A stretch of 64,000 nt of DNA from Chrysopilus asiliformis (taxonomy: Eukaryota > Arthropoda > Insecta > Diptera > Rhagionidae), in the NCBI GenBank assembly GCA_964034945.1, contig OZ035960.1, forward strand, positions 50,843,706-50,907,705, given 5' to 3'. Under the pieces are notes generated by a model. It was given only the letters and a program-made list of their open reading frames with translations. It was not told where the DNA came from and made no database searches. The translations under genes and the position numbers were made by a program. Position 1 is the first letter of the stretch, and each line of letters begins with the position of its first letter. Positions 45,411 through 55,306 of the stretch are shown here, one piece after another.

Positions 45411-47397
45411 ATCTTACACCTTAACTACAGCTCCTACCCCTTTTATATCATTTAACAGAAAGAACGTCGACCCGGTTTTTATAATTTGACTGACCGTCAC
45501 CTGAAATTATCACACTGTATCTTTCATGATGGAGAAAATCATCAATGCAACTAAATTCCAGAATAAAATAACACAACTCTTTGCACCAATGACTAGCAAT
45601 TCGACATCACTTATTTTCATATATGTAAACACAAACATTATTTGAGTGATTGCAGAAAAAAATGCTGACACAACGAGATAAATTGATTCCCTCATGGAGA
45701 GGCTCGAATCTAATCGAGAGTCAAGCGTGGCACTTCCAACAGGAAATTAAAAGTTACCCAGAAAATGATTGGCGCGAGGGAAAAACCTGAAAATTCCAAG
45801 AGCGTCCGTTTTAAGTAATCTGACGCCACAATTTCTAAACCTCGCCCCATGGTCAATTTAACAAAATTTCTCGACATCACTCAACGCAAAAACCAACATC
45901 GCTGGCGTAATTGACGACTAATGACCGAGGCGACCCAAGTGTAGTCCTCGGGATTAGGGATCATATATCAAAACAAACATGTCAAACTTCACACCATTAG
46001 CTGTTTGAGTGGGGGGGTGTGCAGGTTCGACACATGTTTCATATTTCTGGGACGACAAATCTTCAACTGGTACTCGGCGACCAACTAACCACTTGACAAG
46101 ATTGCTACACATGTCCACGTCGTCATCGATCCTTCCTACCTACGTCTCCTGAACCAAATATTTTATATATACTCGTCTAACGAAAACCAAAATATTGCGT
46201 TCACGTGCTATTCATCATAAATGTGTCCCAGATATTTTGTTACATGCGTCGTCCTTCTGTTTTCGCATACGGACGGACGGAGGGTTGTTGTTTGTTTTAC
46301 AGTTCGTTTAACAAGAAAACAGTTTGTTTACCCAGTGACAGGTATCACAATTTTAATTAGTGTCAGCTTTCACGTGTAGTCTGTTCATAAACAAAATTCT
46401 TGTCGAAATCGATTACTGAACCCAGATATTATTCTCACCTGAACAAACTTCTTGGTATACGACATAACGACGTTTATCACTTTTCTCGGCCGTTGATATC
46501 GAATTACCCGCAGAGACATAAAAATCCTCCACCAATCTTCGGTCGACGTGAAAAACCGACGATCGTGGAATGTGTTTTGGTGCTAGTCATTAAGATTGTA
46601 TTTGGAGAATTTAAGAAATAATCAAAACACACTCAAAATTGAACGTCGCGTCGGTAGATTCATCTGGACAGGTGATTGGATTCGAAATCCTACTCAACGA
46701 ATTAAAGTGCTTGGTGACCACGTACAATTGTTGCTGATCAAATACGATCGATATGATCGTGACACCTTGTAAGCCCGGACAAAATCCAAATTATATTAAT
46801 CATTCAATATTCGTGACAGATTTTATTTAGAGTTTTAATTGGACATAAGTAATGACTGTCCAAAAATAGAAAAGCCGTCCAACATAGCAAATCTAATATG
46901 AGTCTACACAATTTAACTGGTATAGATATAGAGTATATACATATGAGTAGTTATGCAGAACGTGGTGCGATTGGTGATCACATGAGACGGACCGAAACAG
47001 ATCACCTATCGACAGATCACTTTCGCAGTCATGATCACTTGTACAAACAACCGGGTGTTGGTTTTTTTAATTCGTTTAATTTTTTATGTGGGTTATGGCG
47101 GCTTTTTTTACTGATCTTCTATGAGCGGCAAATTTTACAAGAAAATCAAACGGAAGGTGACTGAGAACACTTATTTACAACAATTATCTGATGGAATTAA
47201 CATTAACCCTTACAGTATTTATTTACGTTTTTATTGCTTGAAAGTACATACTTTTTTCAGATTTGATACAATTTCTTTATGTAAAAAAAATTCACTCAAA
47301 TGAAATATTTTGCTGAAAACCTTACGGAATAGAGTTATTTTATATTTGGAAAAACAATCTATGTCTTTTACTCGATCACATGAAAACTGATTGGTTA
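45411..47397. other. Unassigned, mostly single-copy DNA
   Basis: No gene recognised. Frames at 45510 (minus), 46400 and 46898 have no motifs. There are some GATC-rich stretches at about 46735-46760 and 46975-47045. Confidence 0.45.
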
Positions 47398-47788
47398 ATT
47401 AGAAGACATTTAGCGAACTCGCAGCCAGTTCATTTTCAAAATGACTTTGTTTGTAACACAGCTACAGTCTCTCGTATTCCAGAGGCATGAATTTTGCTCG
47501 TAAGCTTGATTATTTTAATTATCTCGTTCCTAGTTAGTCTTCTTTCACTAGTCTGAGTTCTAAAAGTAAACAAAAAATAATTAAAAATAGTGAATTCATA
47601 ATAATTAAAAATAGATTTACCTCAAATTCTTCATTTCCGCCATCTTAGAAGTCTGAAATGTCAAATTACTGGCATGTCTGTACTGACTACAAAAATGTCA
47701 AGTCAGTACAGACTTGTCAGCGCCAGTAAGCATTTACACGAGACTGTGTCAGTGACTGTGTCAGCTCTACAGACGCGTGTAAAGGCTG
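47398..47788 (+). repeat. ~390-bp repeat, copy 1 (5'-truncated), with strong hairpin
   Basis: From AATTAGAAGACATTTAGCGA to GACGCGTGTAAAGGC this matches 50791-51180 closely. It contains a hairpin: ACTGGCATGTCTGTACTGAC (47668) pairs with GTCAGTACAGAC...GCCAGT (to 47727). Compared with copy 2 it lacks the left inverted end, so it is truncated on the left. Confidence 0.85.
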
Positions 47789-47912
47789 TGTTAGGCCTGT
47801 TTGCGCGTATTTTACTTAAAAAATTAAGTTGTGGTTAGCCTACTGAAGGCCTAAAAATTGTTGAACTTGAACTTTTTAATTTGTAGATAAGTTGCTAAGT
47901 TTCGTTAGTGCA

Positions 47913-48139
47913 AAAGGGCCTTACCAATGACCCGTGACTAACTTAGTAACAGCTTTTGGTGTGTGCGAAACGGGCTATTTGCTTGCTAATTCTAGTAAGT
48001 TTTCACACATTTATGACAGCGAATTTAAAACTTTTCAATAAAAACTAGGATTTGAACCGAAATTAGCAAGCAAATAGCCCGTTTCGCACACACCAAAAGC
48101 TGTTACTAAGTTAGTCACGGGTCATTGGTAAGGCCCAAA
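47913..48139. mobile_element. 221-bp near-perfect palindromic MITE, 3-bp TSD AAA
   Basis: GGGCCTTACCAATGACCCGT at 47916 and ACGGGTCATTGGTAAGGCCC ending 48136; arms are about 77 bp and almost perfect reverse complements (through AAACGGGCTATTTGCTTGC). AAA flanks both sides. The GGGCC ends and 3-bp target fit PIF/Harbinger-type MITEs. The near-perfect pairing suggests a young insertion. Confidence 0.9.
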
Positions 48140-48251
48140 GACTCTTATGGCGTTTTGGACTGAAAATCCAGCTCGAAATACTTTAAAAATTTGTTTCATT
48201 GTTACAAAAAGTTGCCAAAATAACTGAAGTGATAAGTAAAAAATTCATGTC

Positions 48252-48832
48252 TGAAGGTGGGTTTAGAAACACGAGCATTTTCATTTTTACTGGCAAAGTG
48301 AGTGAAATGCCAGATTTCTTATGACTTTTTCACCAAGTGGGAAAGGGACGGGAAACCACTCAGTAAAAATTTTACTGGAAATTTTGCTTGCATGTAGTGG
48401 TTTTACTATCCATAATTTTCGTCGACGATAGGAAAGTTATGGCAGTTAACAACAACAAACACATTGGACTTCCCCGCCCTGCCAGCAAAATGTTACCCCT
48501 GAATTATGGGGAATTATGGCAGCCAGCAAAAGTAAGGTTAAGTTCGATGTTTATTTGAAAGCTACGCATTTTAAATGGAAACGGGAGGTAATAATAATTA
48601 TGTTATTAATTATAACATCACACAAAATGATTTTGTTAGGTAAAATTGAAGTGCTAACAAACGTATTGCTGCGAGAAGGTGATGTGCAGTGACAGTTCGC
48701 CATAAAGTGGAAGGGAAAGTACGTGTGAGACACTGATGTGATCGACTTTTTGCGCACGTAAATTTGAATTTCGCTATCCCGCTCACTTTGCCAGTAAAAA
48801 TGAAAATGCTCGTGTTTCTAAACCCACCTTGA
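48252..48832. mobile_element. 575-bp TIR element AGGTGGGTTTAG, 3-bp TSD TGA
   Basis: AGGTGGGTTTAGAAACACGA at 48255 is mirrored by TCGTGTTTCTAAACCCACCT ending 48829. The perfect arm runs about 48 bp to TTTTACTGGCAAAGTGAG. TGA flanks both sides. The 97- and 68-codon minus frames within are not protein-like. PIF/Harbinger-type non-autonomous element is the best guess. Confidence 0.9.
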
Positions 48833-49601
48833 CGTAGCAAAAAAATTTGGAAAGTTGTAAAAAATAAATCTTTACACACTGTTCTATTGAAAAAGCTGTT
48901 CAACTGACCTATTAGACTGCTCGAATCAGTAGGACAGTCTATTAAGTGCCAATATCCGCTCTCTAGATTACAGGCTCTCTAGGCAGATTCAGAGTAATCT
49001 CTGTCGCAGAGTATTCTCGAGCAGATCTCGAGCAACTGTACTTGAGAGTTGAGCGTTTCTTAAAAAACAAAAAGCATAAAACAAATTAAAATTATTTTGG
49101 GATTTTTTCCTTAACTTAGCACTGTTTTAATACATTTGTGGCCAAATGAAATTCTTCTCTATTAGATGAAGAGGAATCCAAAAAATCCAACACAAGAATA
49201 TTTTCCCTTTTGGATTCCACATGATTCTGTTAGCCTTAACTTCAAAAGATCAATTCAAATCTGACAATATCCGACATATTCGACAAATTACTCAAAAATG
49301 TTTCATTTGGTGCTCGAAAGTAGAGTACTTTGGTCATTCGAATACGTAACTTTTTTGCGAGCGATAAAATAATTCCAGTTGAACACAGGTTTTCGATACG
49401 AGCTACTTAAGAGCAAAAAGAGTATGCTAGTCGAATACACCATTAGAGGCAGAAACTTTTTTTCAAAACCATGAGTTATGTAAAATCTTTTTATTTTAAA
49501 ATGTCAAAAAGCATCTGAGAGGTTTTTAAGGTTTTTTTTAACTTAGATCTCAGAAAAAGCAGCGCAAGAAAAACCTTGCAGAATATTATAAAGTTACATG
49601 T
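48833..49601. other. Unassigned spacer with short direct repeat
   Basis: CAAAAAGCATCTGAGAGG at about 49505 recurs at about 50465 with further matching text. Segment 48955-49060 is rich in CTCTAG/GAGTA dyads like 15650-15830. No gene. Confidence 0.45.
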
Positions 49602-49874
49602 TTCTAGAATCGTTTATAACGACATTTCAACTAAACGACCTATCTTTTCAAGCCTCGGCTGTAACCTATAAGGGGCTAATTTTAGGCTTTTTTGGACCCT
49701 CCTCCCACCGAATTTCTTTTGGATGGAGTTTAGAACTGCTGTAATACTATCGAATCGCCTCCCCCATCCTTTCGCTCCTCACAATAGTGTGACGTATTTT
49801 TTAGACAGCCCGTAATGTGTTTTTCTTTCGATTTCTTATTTTGCTTTGAATGTCGTTATAACCGGTTTCATCTG
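49602..49874. mobile_element. Short pogo/Tigger-like relic
   Basis: TTCTAGAATCGTTTATAACG at the left and CGTTATAACCGGTTTCATCTG at the right resemble the ends of the element at 39709-40683, with a further GACATTTCAACTAAACGACC. At ~270 bp it holds no coding sequence. It is an older, diverged MITE of the same group. Confidence 0.65.
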
Positions 49875-49994
49875 CAGATTTTATATATATTTTTAAAAAA
49901 AACTTCAGTCCACATGTTCCAGTTAATTTTTAAACACAACCATAATACTAAATTGGAACTGATTGACTAGGACAGAAGATACAAGGGTTCTTTT

Positions 49995-50717
49995 TCTACT
50001 GTTTTCCCAGTAAAATTTACTGTGTTTCAGCAAATTTACTGTGTGTCGTTCAGTAAAGTTTACTGGGAAAACAGTAGAAAAAGAAGATAATACAGTAAAC
50101 TTTTACCGGGGAATCACTGATTACGTCTCAATATTTTATATTTTTCCCTTTTTCCAAAAAAAATCTACCCGATTCTGACACTTTACTGTTTCATCCCTGT
50201 AAATTTGTCATCGTTTTACACCAGTAAAGGACATTCACATTTAGAACCCGTTTTGCAATTGGCTTCCATAGTCTACCGGTAAGTGAAGTGGCCGACAAAC
50301 CCATAGGTCTCGGTTTTGAGCCTCTACAGGGCTAAGAGATTTTTATACACAACATTCTCATGTAAAATAAAATATTGACAACAACAAAATATTAATAACC
50401 AATAAAAATTAGGTTTGAAAAAAAAACAAAATCTTACCAAAACCATTCAAATGCTTCAACAATTTCAAAAAGCATCTGAGAGGGTTTTAAGGTTTTACTG
50501 TGATCCCAGTCAATTTTACTAGGATTCCCAGTAAAAATCACTGTTAATCTAGTTCTTTCCAGTTTTCCAGCATGAGAAATTTACTGGGAATACAATCCAA
50601 TATTCACTGGGAGAAACAGTAAATTTCATTTACTGGGACAGAACAGCAAAATTTACTGTACTTCATCGTGGTTGCCTTTTACTGGGCACCCAGTAAAATC
50701 TAGTTTAGAGTGCACAA
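49995..50717 (+). mobile_element. CAGTAAA-rich element with tRNA-like A/B boxes, copy 1
   Basis: About sixteen CAGTAAA/TTTACTG motifs by eye, in both orientations and often as CCCAGTAAA...TTTACTGGG pairs, occupy both flanks. The centre has TAGTCTACCGGTAAG (A-box-like, 50269) and TCTCGGTTTTGAGCCTC (B-box-like, about 50308-50324) at tRNA spacing. An inverted copy sits at 54325-54823. It looks like a tRNA-derived SINE head embedded in an inverted-motif array. Termini are uncertain. Confidence 0.65.
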
Positions 50718-50725
50718 CTTACCCG

Positions 50726-51186
50726 ACTTTTACACGCGACTATAAAGTCTGTGAGTAGCACAGACTCCAAATGTCAAATTACTGACAACGAATTAGAAGA
50801 CATTTAGCAAACTGGCAACCAGTTCATTTTCAAAATGACTTCGTTTGTACACACCTACAAGTCCCTCTTATTTCAGAGGCATGAATTTTGCTCGTATGCT
50901 TCATTATTTTAATTATCTCGTTCCTAGTTAGTCTTCTTTCCGCAGTCTGAGAGTTCTAAAGGTAAAAAAAAGAATTAAAAACAGTGAATTCATAATAATT
51001 TAATAGATTTGCCTCAAATTCTTCATTTTCCGCCATCTTAGAAGTCTGAAATGTCAAATTACTGGCATGTCTGTACTGACTACAAAAATGTCCCGTCAGT
51101 ACAGACTTGTCAGTGCCAGTAAGCATTTACACGAGACTGTGTCAACGACTGTGTCAAGTCTACAGACGCGTGTAAAGGCTGTGTTA
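50726..51186 (+). mobile_element. ~455-bp repeat, copy 2, with TTTTACACGCG inverted ends
   Basis: CTTTTACACGCGACTATAAA at 50727 and TACAGACGCGTGTAAAGG at 51161-51178 form imperfect inverted ends. From 50791 on it matches 47398-47788, including the strong hairpin near 51060-51120. A short non-autonomous DNA element is likely. The copy adjoins the CAGTAAA-rich element directly. Confidence 0.75.
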
Positions 51187-52858
51187 TTCTGTTAATAAGT
51201 TTTAATGCCCTACAAATGTTGCAATCTCGCCTATAGTGCACAAATTTAATTTTGGTGGAATTATGTTAATCAGAGATGATATTTTATGAACAAGCATAAA
51301 ATATCTTAAATGCTATAAAATTACTTTTATTTTTGTCTTTTACTGCATGTACAAATCTAAACTTTTTCAAGTAATTAAGATTTAAAAAAAAGAGCTTCTT
51401 TTTTCCGAATTCAATTATTTTCGTTAGCGATATGTACCAAAATTCAAGAAAAAAGTTATCAAACTAATTAGTAATATATCTATATTCATTCTGAAAAAAT
51501 TATGATGTGTATCCTCACCAATGGACTCCGTTTCTTTGAATAAAAACACTCCTTGTTTTAAACCTTTTATCAAAAATTTATCCCTTATTTTTAAGAATTT
51601 TACCATAATTTTTTCTATTGTTTTTCAGTTTTTTTTTACCAAAATAGGTCACAATTATGCCTATAAATTACTAAGATAATTTAATAATTAGTTTGTCAAA
51701 AAAGAAGAACAAATAGGGGTGTTAAAACTAAGACCGAAGAGGTTAAAATGAAGAACACTCCAGGTCATAAAAATGCGTATTTTACACGATCATCACATAG
51801 TTATGTACACATCGATAATTTTAAAGTGCGTCCTTATGAAATTAATCTAGTCAGCGAATATAGTATCGAAAAATATAAAAGTTAAGGACTTCGTCTGGCA
51901 CCTCGTCATTCTTGATGCTTCGACGCGCATTTTGAGAATACCTAAATCTCAGCCAGTTGACCCATGAATTCACCGCATCAGCGACGATGTCTTGCGATGA
52001 TGATCATGTCAAAACTTTAGTCCATGAATCGGCACAAACGTCAATTTGGTATTTCATCTCACTCTTCATTTCTAGGTGTTGGAATTTTTTTTTATTGTTG
52101 CTGTTATTAATACTTAAGGTAAGAAGAGACCCAAACCTATTTCAACTGAGCTAAACTTCAACTTTAACTGCAAGTAACGAAAAAAACGATAATTTTTTAA
52201 AAATCACGTTGTAAGTTGACTCATTTGGTTTTGACTTTGGCACTTTGACTGTTCGCTTCTTGACACGTTCAAAGGGGAAATGCCGCCCCAGAAATGAAAT
52301 GCCTCTCAGGTGTGAAAAATAAATCTTTTTTTTCGTTTCAGATGATCAAGTCATTTGTCTTAATGGGATACCTTCGGGTAATTCGTTAAAAATTTATCTT
52401 CGCTGCCAAATCTGAATACAAGACATTTGCGACGAAATTTCGTTTCACGCATGGACACTTGCGCCCATGCATAAATAATTTTATTAGTCACCCACAAAAC
52501 TTTGCCGAAAATTTGGTAAATTATATTAAGCGGAGAGAAGACAATATTTTACTTTATTTTAGTGTCAGTAATACTAATTGTTTTACAAAAATTCTCTCAG
52601 ACAACTAAGTATTTTATTCTATGATTGGTTTTAAAAAAAAATCTGCTAAAAACATGAAAAATAACAAATAATTGAACAATACAATTTAAGAACTTACAAT
52701 TTAAGAACTTTAAGAAATTACGGATGAACTGTAATAGGAATTTAAACACGGATCCCACTTGCAAGGCGAAAAGATTACTAGTGGAGTTTATTTAAATTTG
52801 TTAGGAATTTTCTTGAAGGACCGTAAGTGTGATCGTGGAAACCAAATCGATATTCAGT
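51187..52858. other. Unassigned AT-rich DNA
   Basis: No gene recognised. TACAATTTAAGAACTT is tandemly duplicated at about 52680-52710. Frames at 51424 (minus) and 51957 are unrecognised. Confidence 0.5.
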
Positions 52859-53500
52859 CAGGGCCGCGTTCCATTACTAACCACGGTTAACCGCGGTCAA
52901 CCACGGTTAACTGAAAGTCGTTCCAAAACACATACGGTTAACGCAAAGTAAACTATACTCGCGTTCCAAAACACCACAGTTGAGCTGTCAAAGTTAACTT
53001 TTTCAACTTTGCTCAATAGCAGAGTTGAGAAAAGTAAACTTTACTCGGACATTTTGGAACGCGATTTGGTTAACTTTGACAGTACTGAAAACTTATTTGA
53101 GGTTAAGTCGTTGTTTTCATTGTGAGTGATTTAATAAACAAGTTCGACAAGAACAAGTAATTTATTAAAATTGAGAAACAAAATGAATAAATATGTGCAT
53201 GATGACAACGGACACCTTTGAAATTATTTTGGTTGGAGGGAATTATGATATTAAAGACAATACCATAATGGCGAAGAATTCCCAAGGTATTTTATTAATT
53301 GCATTTAGCAGGAAAGTATTATTAAAAGTATGATAATTTTAGGTGATTTAGTCAGGATTCCAATAACTGTCAAAGTTAAACAAATCACGTTCCGAAATGC
53401 CAGAGTATAGTTTACGTTATTTTCAACTTTGGCAATCAGCTGTTCTAACTTTGACAAACCCAACCTTTACTTTACTCGGGAATAAAGGAACGCACCCCAG
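52859..53500. mobile_element. 636-bp TIR element GGCCGCGTTCC, 3-bp TSD CAG
   Basis: GGCCGCGTTCC at 52862 and GGAACGCACCC ending 53497, flanked by CAG on both sides. Repeated internal blocks include GCGTTCCAAAAC / TTTTGGAACGC, TGTCAAAGTTAACT in both orientations, and a CCACGGTTAACCGCGG palindrome near the left end. No coding sequence. PIF/Harbinger-type ends with extensive subterminal repetition. Confidence 0.8.
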
Positions 53501-53922
53501 ATGATCTAAAGAACAAAAACGGTGCTCACAAAAAAGGAGATTTGATTTTTGCAGGAAACGACTTGTTCTGGAAGTGAAACCCGGGTCAAAATCGCTTTAT
53601 TGTTTCAGAAAGCAGTACTTGAGTCAAACCTTCTCTGAGTCAAAACCCTACTACTAAAGCTATTTTCTAAGTTTGGTTTAAATCGGTATCGTAATTGCCG
53701 AGTGATAAGCGAGACAGACACATAGGCAACGGTTATGAAAAAATATTTAGGGGAAAGTGGAAAAAACGGGCACTCTAAGAAAAATCTTCTATCCATATAA
53801 TAAAATCCCTAAGTGCAGATGTCCTTCCAGAAGGTTTTTCAACTTCCCTACAACCGAGGGCTGAAGTCTCTAGGCAACATAGGCATGATGTGAAATGAAA
53901 TGTGAAATTAAATGTGAAATGA
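53501..53922. other. Unassigned spacer
   Basis: Short tandem ATGTGAAATGAAAT/TGTGAAATTAAA at about 53889-53927. No gene except the retrotransposon fragment that follows. Confidence 0.45.
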
Positions 53923-54258
53923 AATTTAAATAACTTTCAATATGATTTATTACCATCTCTCGAACGTCGTTGCTCTGTTGGGGTACTCAGCATATTCTAT
54001 AGATATTTCCATGGGAAATGTTCCACCGAAATTTCCCAACTTATTCCTCCACGGTATATTTTCCCTAGACCCTCTCCTGCGGCTGCACGCGCGCACGACT
54101 TCTTCCTTGAGCCTCTCCGTTTTCGTACAATAAAGTTTAGGAGTTCCTTCATTCCGCGAACAACAAGACTTTGGAACGATTTACCATCCGATGTGTTCCC
54201 CCCGGAATATAACCTGCAGAAATTCAAGGAGAGCATAAACCTTTTATTGGGGTTTTAA
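53923..54258 (+). pseudogene. LINE (non-LTR retrotransposon) ORF2 C-terminal fragment
   Basis: A stop-free frame of about 110 codons without any usable start ends with TAA at 54256-54258. It reads LERRCSVGVLSIFYRYFHGK, CSTEISQLIPP, then SSFIPRTTRLWNDLPSDVFP and PEYNLQKFKESINLLL. This 'RR..VG.LS.FYRYFHGKCS' and 'SF.PRT.RLWN.LP..VFP..YNL..FK' pattern is the C-terminus of the ORF2 proteins of many insect LINEs, downstream of the reverse transcriptase. Everything upstream is missing, as expected for a 5'-truncated insertion. The overlapping ATG-started frames on either strand (53942-54133, 53997-54236) are shadows. No disabling change is visible within the fragment, suggesting it is not very old. 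Confidence 0.85.
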
Positions 54259-54324
54259 ATAGTTTTTAGGTTATGTTAATAACCCGCATGTTGTGGCAAT
54301 AACGTTTAAGATCGCAAAAACCTA

Positions 54325-54823
54325 CACTCCAGTAAAAAGGCAACCACGATTAAATATAGTCAATTTTACTGTTTTCTCCCAGTAAATATTCTCGTGCTGA
54401 AAAACTGGAACAACAGTAATTTTTACTGAGAATAAAACGTAATTTTTATTTGTTATTAAATATTTTTTTTGTGATTAATAATTTTATTTTACCAGGACCT
54501 CTACGTTAGTCGGCCACTTCACTTACCCCTAGACTACTAAAGCCAATTGAGTAATGAGTTATAAATGTGAATGTCCTTTACTGGTGTGAAATTGTGACAA
54601 ATTTACTGGGATGAAACAGTAAAGTGTCAGGATCGGGTCGATTTTTTTGGAAAACGGGAAAAACATAAAATACTGAGACGAAATCAGTGATTCCCCAGTA
54701 AAAATTTACTTGTTTTCAGTAAATTTTGCTATCGTTCAGTAAATTTTACTGGGAAAACAGTAAAAAACCGAATATTTTCAGTAAAATTTCTCTGGGACAT
54801 CTACTGGGAAAAGAGCGTCTGGT
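54325..54823 (-). mobile_element. CAGTAAA-rich element, inverted copy 2
   Basis: It matches 49995-50717 in reverse: CCAGTAAAAAGGCAACCACG at the left end here corresponds to the right end of copy 1. About 13 CAGTAAA/TTTACTG motifs. The minus strand has GTAGTCTAGGGGTAAGTG, a near-canonical tRNA A box; the B box is decayed. The middle is shorter than in copy 1. It follows immediately after the LINE fragment. Confidence 0.65.
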
Positions 54824-54849
54824 TAAACCTTCTATCTTGCCATATCTTG

Positions 54850-55306
54850 CAGTCAATCATCGCATGCTGTAACAGCATTTTGAACGTCTATGGTGATGCT
54901 GTCATGCAAATTCCATGATTGCCAGCATGCTGGCCAATATCAAAATCATTTTGACATTTTTCAAGGGAGCTTTGTGAATGACAGCATGCTTGAACGTGTA
55001 TGGCGAGTCAATCAATTCATCATTTCAGTGTAATTTTTAGTAGTGAAAAGATGTCGCATATAAAAGACAAAGTTTTTTGGGAATCTTTTTTCGAGTTATG
55101 CAGACAAAGAAGTGAGTTGTGGATGACGAAAAGCGAAAAATATAAGGACAAACATTTTTTAAATTGATATTTGTGCTGTGTCCTGGTGGTTTGGCTGTTT
55201 CGAATAAAATTATGCTTGTGTGCATGATTGAGCGTCTAGTGCAAATAAGCTTTTTGCTGTGACAGCATGATTGACTGCAAGATTGAACGTGTAGTGGCCG
55301 CTTTAG
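54850..55306. repeat. TIR element with GCATGCTG/CAGCATG motifs
   Basis: TCTTGCAGTCAATCAT at 54853 is mirrored by ATGATTGACTGCAAGA near 55266-55282, with GCATGCTGTAACAGC and GCTGTGACAGCATG next to them. Repeated inner motifs include ATGATTGCCAGCATGCTGG and GAACGTSTATGG/GAACGTGTAGTGG. It is a non-autonomous TIR element; the outer boundary and TSD are not certain. Confidence 0.65.
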
